Assembly (NCBI GenBank): GCA_030248215.1
Contig: JASANG010002129.1
Coordinates: 124,001-188,000, forward strand
Origin: Enoplolaimus lenunculus
Taxonomy: Eukaryota; Nematoda; Enoplea; Enoplida; Thoracostomopsidae
Length of the DNA stretch: 64,000 bases
Reading direction: 5' to 3'
Shown: in pieces, positions 13,801 to 26,400 of the stretch
How the letters are laid out: each line of letters begins with the position of its first letter
Numbering within the stretch: position 1 is the stretch's first letter
Position numbers and translations under genes: made by a program
Notes under the pieces: generated by a model
Seen by the model: only the letters and a program-made list of their open reading frames with translations
Database searches by the model: none
Told to the model about the DNA's origin: nothing

Positions 13801-16800
13801 TTTAGGTAAAAGCTAACATACACAATCTCTATATGCTTTAGCCTGGGGAGGCAGCACACGACACACCTCACTCCAAAACTGTTTTTATTACCGTTCTTGA
13901 ATATTTCATTTCAAGTTAGTTATATTTTATTTAAAATAAAATTGTAGGCCATCGAGTGTAGCAAGTGAGCAATTTTGTCAACATTTAGCAATCAATTTGG
14001 TTGTTATTTTAAGCTCTGTGTAGTGTGGGAAGCCATTAAAAAGATCACGGGAAGGTAGAATAGTCTCAAAAACTCTTGAGCGAAGCGAGCAAGAAATTAG
14101 ACGCATTTTCAAACGTCAGCGGTTTTTCCTTTAACCGGTTCGTTCCGTTTACAGTTGACATTGCGCCTCTCGCATTTTGTTTGCGTGCTCATCCGAATAA
14201 CCTCATATTCAAAATAAATTTTGTTGAGATCCTGTTGGGGTCCACGACCGTGGTGGTCCCTATGAACCCACCATTGAAACGCAGGTTTTATGGTATTCAG
14301 GTACAAAACACAGGTCTGTGGGTTAACAATTGCACTTTTTGTGTACAAAAACACAGGTTTGTTATTTATTGCAAATTGTAAACTGCATAACGTCACTTTT
14401 GCGGTTGCGCGATACCGATTTACTCCTTTATCAGTTAGTCATAATTTTGCAACAAAATCTATTAAATTCTAATCAAAGTTTCTGCAATTCGTTGATCAAA
14501 TTTGAAGATCAATTCGTATTCCTTTTTGTATCGATTATCCAATCAAAATTAAGCAAATCTCTTTTGCCAGTGGTCCTGTTAAAGCTTCACTCATTTACAC
14601 CGAATCCACACTCGGAGAAACTATTGAACTGCTTGCACTTACAATCAATAATTTAAAGTCTCATGTACTTGCAGTTTACTATTAAGACCACTGTTTAAAA
14701 GAACACCGCGTTAGTTTACTGCATATACACACAAAAAAGTATTTCTGAATTTATTCAGTTGAGTATTTTCTGTGGAAAATCTGAAAAGTTTTTCTGATAT
14801 TTAAGACAATTTTTCTAAAAATACCTGGAAAACGTTTGTTTTCAGACTTTATTCCAAAACTTTTCTGCAATCTTTTCTGTTATAACAGAAATACTTTTCA
14901 AGTGCATCTTGCTAATTATATCTCTTAAATGTGAGAAATTTTTTCTTAACTATCAGAAATATTATTTTGAGTGTACATTATACGAAAAATCGCCCCTATC
15001 GCCTACCGAAATGTCTGGCATAGAAAAAAGCCCTTTTAACAGACTTGAATGACGTTCTAGATACTAGGTCAAAAATTTCTTTCTACTCTCAAGTAATATG
15101 CTCCCGAACTGATATGTTAGCCACATCTCTGAATGAAAACTGAACGCCATAAAAGTTCCAAAAGTATAGCATACCACAATTCTAGTTTAGTCAATGTTTA
15201 GTTATTTTAAGTTGTTGACGAAATAATTGTCTTTTTTTCGCTTCATGTTCTTGGTTTTTTGTTCAACCTCCAGAAAAAATGGTGCTACATTTTAGGGTTA
15301 TGTTCTTTTTTGGTATTAAGGTTTCAAAACTTGGCGCCCTTCAAACATTACGGTTCGTGAAGCAAATACGATTAGCAGTAACTCGTGTAAAGCTAATAAT
15401 GAGATACAAATACTTAAAATAACGTTTACTATATTCCTAAATTATAATGCAGAAAATTGAGTACTAATTAATTCTAGCTATCATGTTATAATCCACTATT
15501 GTTACTTATGTTAAAAACTACTATACTCTCATTTCTATGTAGGACTATAGCCAGGTCAAATTGGTAGGTGGGGGCCAAAACGATTTCAAGACGGGCATTC
15601 GAGGATTACAAATAACTGACAAGTAGGGCTCAAACGTTTGTCAGATAAACAAAAAATTTTCCTGTAAGCGCTGATCCCTCTGACGCCCCTCTTTAACGAC
15701 AATTAATACTTGCGCTCTCTCAATTAGCGGCAAGCAATACCAGCTAAACAACGTCCGACATATATTTACAGAATGAACTATATGATAAATGACACCAAAC
15801 TCTAACACGACCGTTTTAATAAGTGACGCTGATTTGGTGGACAAAGCCGAAAGCCCTCTTTGATGGTTGCAGTTGTCGAAAAAAATTAATCACTACGACA
15901 TCACGCCAAATATTTAACAATATCGTTTGACGCAGCAGTTTGCAACAAGCGCGTTATGTGCTTTTATTAATCAATTTAAGGCGATATCATGTGAAGAGTG
16001 GCGTTTAAAGGTTTCCGACAAACGAGCAGCAAGTGTGATTTCTAGGTTCTTCTGTGCTCCGAACTATAAACACAATCATTGCAAAATCATGTATTAAATT
16101 TTGAAACGATAAATGTGTCAAAAAGTCGCAACAATCTCCAATGCACACGGTAGGCCAGTAGCTTGAGTGCGCACAAACGTACGTCATACCTTTTATATAT
16201 ACCTACTGAGGGTAGCGAAACTAGCTCATTCTTAACCTCATATTATTGCATAATCCCTGTCGGGAAATCGGCACGGTAAAGTGTATGTAAAGCAACGCCA
16301 TACATGTGCACATATACCGGAATATGAAATTGTTGCAATCAACCACATGGTGTAGAGGTAGCATGCTTGATTCGAGCACATGTGCAAGAAGTCCGTAGGT
16401 TTGATTCCCGATCGAGTCCTTAGCTTTGGGCAAAACTTAGAACAGGGGTCGTGTATACTGTGTAGTTCCAAGAATGCCCTGACCGGACCTCCAATATTGA
16501 TCAGTGTTTTATCGTTTAACAGTATGTAATGGACATATTTTACTGTGCAATTTACTTAAGTTGTAGTCGATTTGTGTGTCATGATTTGTTTAAGCCTAAA
16601 CCTGTATTCTCAAATGAGTATAACACGAACACGTATCACACGAATATTATTTTCAACAAATAATCTACTGTAGCTAAAAATAAGACGTTTTGTACAATTG
16701 CGCAATAAATATTGCAAGTGCAAATATGTTAATACCCACTACTAAGAAAACCACAAATTTATTAACTGCAAAACAGCAACTGTAATTTGATTAAGAAGTA

Positions 16801-17417
16801 TGAATTTTCGAATACGCCAAGCTCATACATTAAACTTTGCTTTCAAAAATTAATTTCATAAGCTGTAAAAAGTTTTGATTCTTGTAAACAACACTCGGAT
16901 CCCGTAATATCTGTCAAAATTTGGTTTAATATTGAAAAAAGTGTTGTGTTCTCCAAAGTGATTGTTATGTCTGGTATTCTAACTATGCATTGGTTGACGT
17001 CTGGCTATTGCTAACAATAAACCAAGCAACCCGAAATACAAATGAGACCAGTTTTAATGTAACCTGGAACAAAAATACGGTCATATCGGCCGGTAAGTTT
17101 GACGTTAGTAATAGATAACTTTTAATATTACAATATGTCATTTCACCAATACTGAACCCGCTCACATTTACGAAACCAATATTTAATAAAGTTCCGATAT
17201 TACAAAAATTGCCCGAACTCCGTCTAGAATTATTCCACGAACAATAATTGATCGTTTGATTACTGAACCCGGCACCGAATTGGAATGATACAAGCAACTG
17301 AAAACAAAATTTATACCAAAACTACAAACGGAATATTTATAAAACCAAATATCTTTAATAGAAATATACCTAAAAGTTACTGACAGCGCCGAAATTCCGG
17401 AAAAAATCATAACTGTC

Positions 17418-17499
<82 letters not shown>

Positions 17500-20400
17500 C
17501 AACGACAACAACAAAAGAGCTCACACTCTAGTACACGACAATGATTGTTGTAAGATAAATGAGTCTATCTGATACCGGCGATATGTATTCCGGTTTCGCA
17601 CCAGATACAGAGTATCATAATAATAATAACAACAACAACAACCGGAATATCGGGGACATTTTGAGTGACCATCAATGTGCAAACAAAACAAAATCACAAA
17701 TAAAGGTCAGTTAATTGAATGGCTACAACATCTGAGCTTTGGGTAAAAGTGATTAACAGGCACAACTGCGTTAAAGACCATTTTAGGCTATTTTTCCGTC
17801 GAAATGAGCAAGTTTGCCTCATAAACGTTTTGATAATTGGTCTCATTGCAGAAGAGGTCGCTAGTCTGGCTTCGGTTATAACTCATTTAATCGTTTTGTA
17901 CTTTAATATTGGTCGGCTGAGGGACCAGCATGACGGGACAGATCCGAACCATCCCGAGTTTTGTAACCAAAACGTTCTGTTCGAGTTCAATTTATACTAA
18001 AATAGCGTCTGGCTTCTCGCTCGTCTTGCTCACGGGGTTATTTTTCTTTCATTATTATGTATTGCGCTACCCGGTTGGTAGCCTCCCTTGCTGCTCATTC
18101 CGTGCACGCCCCTGGGTCAGGTTAATCTTGACACCAGTTTGTTCTAGTATCTCCAGAAGTTGACGAGTTATTTTGGCTATCAAATTTCTTGAATAAAATT
18201 AAGGTTCCATTTTATTTACTGGCGAAAATCAAGAGAATTTTGTCACTACCACAAACACTGTATCAAGTTCATTCGTATCTGCAACAGTTGCAATTAAATA
18301 CGCTTATTTCTTTAGTAAACTCGAAATAACCTTTATTTCCGCTACTCTAATAGAACTGAACCTTTAACAACGATCACACATGGTTATTTTTGACAGATTT
18401 TCTATGAAACTGTACCTAAAAATAAGATATTATTTCTGGTATCTCCCAACCGGCTTTTGGCTCAAAATCGCGCCGATTTAGAAAATTTAGGCAAATTTAT
18501 TGCATAATTCTCAAGAATTACTTCTGACGAAAAATTGTGAAAATACCAGAACGCTGGGCTATTCTGCAATTCTCAGGTATTCCCAAATAATTTAATTTTT
18601 TGGAAAACCTGTGGTTTTACGCAATTGCCCGAACCATAGCGTTGGTATCGAAGACTATTTATAACAAATAAATTACGTCCACAAAAACGTTACATGTAAC
18701 TTTATATAGATAATAATAATAATAATAATAATAATGATAATAATGAACTCTGTACATTTTTGCTCTCAAGGACACATTGTTACCACACCACACACCATGA
18801 TATAAAGTAAAAGCATCTGTCTCGAGTTTGAAAAATAGTTCATTGAAGTTTTATTCAAACAGGGAAGCGCCTTAGCCAAATTATGGGGCTACGCAAGGAG
18901 TCTGAACGCGATAATTAAGCCTCATCTTAGGCCTTTGAAAGTTTTGGGTTCTCAAAAGAGAGTGAAAAGTTATCATTTGTCTCCCCATCCCTGTCTTTAT
19001 CCAGTCTTGCAATTGCGTTTTGAAAATATAAATTAATAAACAAGCATGAATGATAATTTTAACATTATAATCGATAACACTATGTTTACTGTTGAATTTT
19101 ATCAACTGTTGTTAATTGCGACGCATATCCAACTGTGAAAATTATTGGTTGTTATTCTTAGAACGGAAGGCCTTAAACTAGTTAGCGCAGTCGTTACAGG
19201 GTCATATAGCCAGTCGCTACATTTTGCTTGTGCAATTTTTCGCTGCATGCTGTTTGCGTCAGCAAACTTTTTACGATACAATGATAAAGCTACGTTACAA
19301 ATTTGTACTTTTGTGCCACGAAAATTGTGTTTAGCTTCTAGCTTGCTCCGTTCAGGATGCTTTTTTGCAATATATTGCACGCTTCCCATAAGAAATTTTT
19401 GGATTCGCCACTATAGACGATTTTCAGTGTGTGCTGTCAGGTAACTAAACTTAAATTTCAAGGTGGTAGCTCAGATTGCATAATTCGCAAACCGATTTAC
19501 ACTCGTCTAAAGCGTTGTACTCAAACATAACACACCGATGCCACCTCATTGGACATTGTACATTTAAATAGTCAATAGTCAGTCGTTTAAACGATAGCAT
19601 GTCGCGTATCACATTAGATAAATAACAGCCAATTAGCGAGAACGATGCAACCATATAACGCCCGTACCAGCGCTACCAGATAAACTTTGCCAGACTTACC
19701 CAAACGGGCTTTTAAATTTATTCTCTCTTTAAGTATGGGTTAGATTTCAGTTATTTAAACCTAGCGGACAACAGCTAATTGTTAAAATTGCTAGACTGCA
19801 TTTGTAGACACATACATCACTATTATTTATACTGTTCAATTTTGCGAAGTGCAATATTATAGCTTGAAAGCGCAGTGCATATTGCTTATGTACTTTTATG
19901 GATAAATCCTAGGTATAGCGAAGCCAGAGACAACAAGGATGATGAAGCTTATCAGCTAATATTTGCCATAACTTTTGAATGTTTAGTTAACTAAATTTAA
20001 ATATCGCGTTGTTGAATAAAACTGAAAGTCAACGAAGACCACATAATAGAAGCCCTAGTAAGATGAGCCCCGTTTATATCGTTATTTAGAATATTGAAAT
20101 GATATTCCAAACTAAATACGCATACTGTTATGGTATAATTTATTATAATGTAAGAGTAATGTTTTGAAATGGCCTTGGTTTTATCTTTGGCACGAATACC
20201 CTGAGGAATATATTTTTTTAATTTATAAGAATGAACTATTCCGCTAATATTCTAAATATTACCATAGCGCTCCAAAGTGTGCTTTTTTGCTGAAGAACCC
20301 TTATTCATTTGTTCTACTAACGTTATGAGCCCATTAAACTGAGGCTTAATTCTATTATATACAACACCGCAGCAAGAAATTAAAATAAGTTTAAAAATCT

Positions 20401-23400
20401 CAACTCCTTCGAAACCTTACGTTTAGAAACAACAGAAAATCTATGATAACATTTTTCTAATTTGTTATCAAAAACGAATCGTACCTATGTAGAACAGTTG
20501 GATGAAAGTACTGCGTTAGAATGCTTGAAGTCTATCATAATTAACGAACTGTAATCCTAATCCTAAAGCAATAGTTTAATTGTAGGCGACAAAATTGCCG
20601 TGTCTACGAGATGTCGTCGGATGACGGGTTGTCCGGGTGGACAAATACTGTGATACGATATTTATAACACTGCTGCACCACTACCAAGTTATCGCGGCGA
20701 CTCTTAAAGGCAACCTTTACAGATCCGTAGTTTGCTCACCTTGTTAGAAATGGGGCTATAAAATTTTCAAGAGGGGAAAACAAGGGTTTTCGATGATTTA
20801 GAAGGGATGTTGATAATTTTTCCCGAGGGAGCCAAAATATTTTCAGGGGGGTTGAGCGAGCCCACACCCACTGCATCCTTCTCGCTACGGGTGGAGCGTT
20901 TAATCCTGATACATGCCGCATACATAACCACCTTTATTTGGCCTCTCAAGAGGGTACCGTCTTGCTATTCGGTTACGGACAGTTGTTTATTTTGAACCAG
21001 CCCTGCGCCACCCTTTCTTACTGATATATATCCAGCATTGCAACTATCCGTAGAATTAAGCGGTTTTTACCTTGCATTAAAAGCTTGAGCGATAATGCAA
21101 GGTTATACTTAGGAATGTACTTTCAAAATTTAAGTAAGCTATATAGTTTCAAATCCAATTTATTGGGCCCTGGAGTCATTTATGCGCTACAATTAGGGAT
21201 AATTGACATTTAAGGACTCTAATTATGGTTTAGGGACTCTATCCGCTTACGCACTATTATTAGGGATACGGACTCCTATTGATTGGGTCTCAAAATGGAA
21301 CCCCCCTCTTATTACCCCCCTTTATTCGGGTCAAAAGAGTACATGTAATGCGGAAGTAGTAAACGGTTAAAAATGTGGCGTATGCGAACAAAGAGGTTTA
21401 AATCATAAGTTATAAAGTTTAATTAACTTTTGCAATATACTGCTTTAAAATTTTGTCATTTAAACATATATCAGCTGTACTTTTTAGTCAGCCTTATAAC
21501 ATGGCAATTAAACCTACGCAAAAATACGGTGCAAACCTGATAATAACTTTCAAATCAAGTCAAATCTTTAATTATTCAACCTAGCGAATCAAAGTAAGTG
21601 TGCCGCTATACTTTCGATCACGTCCTGTGCCATTCATGGCTTTCCGTCGCCGCCCGTCACCGTGCAGTACCGCACATAAATTACTCACATACGATACCGT
21701 ATGGTGACGGACTGTGGCGTTCGTCACCAGACGCTTTCCGGAAGGTGACGGACGGCGCCGGACAACGCCACGCGACAAGTTTCACGGCGCCAGCCTTTTA
21801 GTTACTAAACTTGCGGACAAAGCCTAATATAGTGTACTTAACCAATTTGCATAAAGTGAGACCAACACCTTACCTTGCTTGTCAACAATTTGAACCGCAG
21901 TCGCAGGAAACATCCCTGAGTTTGAAGTGAATCGTGGACCAAATGTCACACCGTGCCACTGATATGCGTCAGATCGATCCAAAATCTAAACAAAAATAGG
22001 AAAATAAAACAAAGGTGTCAAATTAATTTTAAACCAGTTTTTATAAAAATATTTGCCTGCAACTTGACTTATTGTTCCAGCAGGTGGCTGCCGGGGATCC
22101 AGAAATTTCTGACGGGATGCGGCCTGGCAAATGTTGTGAAACGCAATTTTTACAGTATGCTATAGGAACCGTATCATTTTATCACGAAATACTGAGGAGA
22201 AATTTGTAAGGCACCTTTCCATTTTATCACTAAAAATTTTCTGACGGGCAGTACACTTACACCTCCCTCTCCAGATCCACTTGTGGCAGGCGAGACCGTA
22301 TTGCTGCGAAGTAGTAACTAAATTTCATTTAGGTTTAGTTGAACTTTCGAATTTTGAATTTCTAACGAATATTATCGCCTGAGTGATTGCATTTAAAAAG
22401 ATATTTAAATCTTTTTATGTAAACCATAACGCAAAAAAACTGCTGTTGATACAATTTATTGTTGTGAGTGACTATAAATTGCAGACTAGGCAAATAATTT
22501 CTAGAAAAGCTCTTTTGAAAATGATCTTAAACCACCAAACTTCTGGCAGAATACTACAAGCTTGCATGTTTAAATAACTGAGTTCGTGTTTCAGAATCTT
22601 GAAATGCTATAACCTTTGACTTTGAAATTTCTTTAACTATCAGCTTCTTAAAGTGATTAGCAGTTTTAGTTTTATTTTTACCAGTTTTATAGCTCAGGAT
22701 TTAGACGAAATTTAGCAATACAAATTTTTATTTAGGCGATAATTTTTATGAGGGGCATACATGGTTTTGTGATAATTTACAATCAAAGTTTGAAACCGTT
22801 CTAGCGGCCAAAGTTTTACCAGCGGGTGCTTGAACCCATGACCTCCCTGTAGCTTTGGGAACGAAGCTCATACAAACTAACCGAGTTATTTTTTCCATCA
22901 ATGGCCACAATAATACTATTTGTATTTGAGCCTCGGCTACAAATCAGCGCAGTACGTAACATAATGCAAATTTTAAAAATATATCATCATTTCAGAAACA
23001 AACTGTACATTACTTTTCACTGATATAAAGTAAAAAGTTTCGTTTGACTGAAAAAAGTGACGTGTATGCTGTGTCGTGCACCAAATTTTCCCAGGAGGCG
23101 CAACTGGGAATATCGTAAACGGTTATTATAGTTCAGGACAACCAGAACAAGTAATTGAAAGTAAATAGAACCACATCTTAAAAAGATGTTAATGTTACAC
23201 TACTTTTAGTTGCAGTTTCATCGGCTGAATCTGTTTTTAGCTTTTATTTGCGCTAACCTGAATAACTTTGTTTTTTAACATAGATTAGTAGGAAACCGGG
23301 GCAAGAAGGTGTTCAGGGAGCGACATATGTATGTCGTAGGCCAAGCCGTAATCAATTCCGAATTGAGCTAGTCCAGGGCGGAATTACGACTTGGGCTAGC

Positions 23401-26400
23401 ACACGATGTAATTCTTTCTCTGCTACAAGTGTACACCTTGTGATTGGTTACTACCTTTAATGCTATACTCAAATACAATTAGCTGATGAAAATACTCTTT
23501 TCTAATTGGCTAAGTAGTCACTACCTGTTGTCTACCAGTTCTGTTTACTAAGCTAAAGTGGGTAATCAATAATAAAACACGCAGCTTTATCAGACATAAT
23601 TTCGCCTTGGGCTAGCCCAAGTCGTAATCCCGCTTTGAACAAACGCAATTCGGAATTGGGCTTAATTACGACTTGGGCTGCGACATAAGTTCGTGAATTA
23701 TCCGGTTTACATGAAAGCTGTTTTCATATCAAAAGTAATGTATCGCTCGTAACATATCTGATATAGACAGGAACGGTGCTTTCTACAAGCTAAGCTGGCA
23801 TTACACATTTTAATAGTAAAAAATTTCAATAAGCAGAAAACGCTGAAGATGATTAGTTGTTTTGTGCGTCACCATACCCTGCTTTAAATCAAATGACACA
23901 TAAATCGTTTAGTAGTTCAATAAGACAATGCCGTGTCACTTGACAGAGAGTGAAAATTGTCTATACCTAATCTAAAGATGGTGATGATAAACCCGCTATT
24001 GGAAAAACTTAGAATTTAGCAACCAATTGTTTTCAAGTTTCAAGAAATTTACCGATGCTGTAACCGTAACTTGGTCAGGCTCGTACCCAGCTCATTTTCA
24101 TAGGAGTTAAACATTTTTCTGCAGGAGCATACAAGGGTTTTAGTGACTTAGAAGCAAGGTTGAAAATTATCTAGATAGGGCCAAAATTTTTCGATGGGAG
24201 CTGAGCCCTCGAACGGCGCCCCTCTAGCTACAGGCCTGAAGATAGTCTATTGTCTCAGCGGAGTATTAGGCGTAAACAAAAGTATAAAAACATTACAGAA
24301 AATTATCCGTTCGACAATCTACAGTTTGCGATTGTCCAAAATGGTAGGATTTTGAAGTTTTTTGCATATATGACTTTTGAGTGACATCCTTGATCATATA
24401 AAAAGCAAATTTGAATTTTATTTAAGAAATAGATTTTCAACAAAGACAGACAATATGACATATTCAATCTACCATGACTCGATGATTCGTTCAAAAACTA
24501 CGGTCTATTTGCAAAGCGTCAAGCGATTCGGGCCCAAAACTTGTGAATCCGCGGTCACAAGGCTGCAAAATTTGTATCTTTCAGCAAACTGCACGAGATT
24601 CACCAAATGTTTTGCCAGTATTTTTTTGGTACATTGACGAACACAAAAAACTCAACAGTTTATTTTTTGATGAAAAACTAAAAGTTGAGTGCAACATTAT
24701 TTGTACCGTTTAATCTGATATTCGTTTCTGGTAAAAATCGGTGTCTTTTTCCGTTCCCGGTATATAAATAACGGAAATTCGTTTATAATTTTGTGCTCAA
24801 AATCAGTAAAACAACACGTATAAAACTCGCAGTTTGTCATTGCAAATATGCTGAAATTCTTCGATACGAAATGAGATATACGAATTTCGCTGCGTCCCCC
24901 TGTTATTTTTTCAAAATGTTACTAAGTCAAACGAATATTTGCATGCCTCAATTGCGTTGGCCCAAAAATGAAATATATTTGAAACATTTATATTTCAATA
25001 TCCGTTTTCCATTATACCGTTGTTTAGATCAGTATCGGTTTCTGTTATGTTTACTATTTGTTTACACACTACTAGTCATGATCACATGTCCAAGTTGAAG
25101 TTTTGGAAATGAACCGAAATTAATTTCTGTTAAATAGACATTACTTTACCGATATGCCAATTTTGTGTTATGTTATTATTATCTCTTTATTTTTCAGAGG
25201 CGGTTCGACCAATACAATTTTTTTTCGGCACACCTAACAAATATGACCAATTTTAACCAGTTTGTCGTTTTATGATTTAGTATTTTCTACAAATATACAC
25301 AGTCTCCTGTCTTACAACAGCGTATTTGTTCAACAAATGAATTTAAAACTGAATAAAGATCAACAAAATACAAACAGCGAACAGAGCTTAAAGACCGAAC
25401 ATGCTGTATTGAATTTTAAAATTACACGTTTAGGCCTATTTCAGGCCAATGTAGAGATCAGGGGTGGTATGCAAATGGGTAAGCTTAAGCTTTCCGCTAA
25501 TTTTTTGCACAGGCATAGGCTTAGATATAGGCGTATGCTTACACTTAGGCATAGGTGTATGCTTATACTACAGTTGCAGCCCGGTTCCATACATTGGCCA
25601 CGTGTACTAAAAGAAAATGTCCTAGTTTCTTTAGTGCTCATACCAGGGCCGCAACTATAGGTGGCTTAAAACAAGGCGTGCGCCGACCCTTTCACAACGG
25701 ATATTTTTGCCTTCCTGACAGAAAATTCAACATCATTAAAACAATTTTATGTTAGAAAAAATATGCTTGCTTCGCCAGTGAAATATCCTTGCCTTAGTTC
25801 TTCTAGCAATTCCTGCTTGCGAACCAGGCTCATAAAGTATACAAATCGTGTACTCGGTGTTTTAACAATATAAGCATTAAAACGTAAACTGTAATTGAAC
25901 GGAACGCGATGAAAAAAGGTGTATGTCAAGTATAACAACACATGATTAATTAGGCTTCATCTGTCGTTAAAATGTTTCATTCTGTTCAAAAATTCCCAGC
26001 TGAGTTAAACTAAAATATAGGTATCTGCTATTAGTACACACAATTCATGCTCGCTCATTTCAATGATTGGTTATGATTAATATTCTCCAATGACACAAAT
26101 TGAAAGTTGAAAAGAAAACGGTAACAAGTTGAAAAACTACAAAAATACGCAGATATTAAGGTTTCTTTAGATGTGGTACATTGAGCATTTTGCCAAAAAT
26201 GTAGCCTAGGAAAGGAAGACTTTACACGCGTCCATGCCATTTGTATTTTTTTGTCCAATGGTTTTTAAGAACTGTTTCAGTTGGTAACGCAAGATACCAG
26301 GCTTCAAAGTTTGATAGAAACTAACCTCCTTTTCTAAAATTCTAGTAATGTCCGTGGTATTTGCCATGATAGACAGCTGGGCATATGTTAATTAGAAAGA

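Larger units (their letters stand above)
1872..21873 (-). other. Caskin intron of about 20 kb, repeat-rich
   Basis: This spans from the donor GTAAGG of exon H to the acceptor TTTCAG of exon I. It holds TA-MITE copies (2251, 6775, 20942), a foldback MITE (2942), TTAGGC-like tracts, GC-rich MITE remnants (about 8790-8840, 9785-9895, 21600-21800), a small TIR element (14725), a tRNA-like head (16341) and (CAA)/(AAT) microsatellites. Because both ends are phase 1, extra phase 1-1 exons could be hidden here; I found none. Confidence 0.6.

Noticed and set aside
14076-14381. 101-codon plus-strand frame with overlapping 95-codon minus-strand frame
   Set aside because: Neither translation shows a recognised family, splice support or consistent context. 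Two-strand openness here is probably compositional.
19102-19444. Overlapping frames on both strands and an A-box-like TAGCGCAGTCG as a SINE or gene
   Set aside because: No B-box at the expected distance and no homology for either frame.
25262-25660. 132-codon plus-strand frame
   Set aside because: Its second half is the TTAGGC-like tract translated (RHRLRYRRMLTLRHR). No real protein signature.
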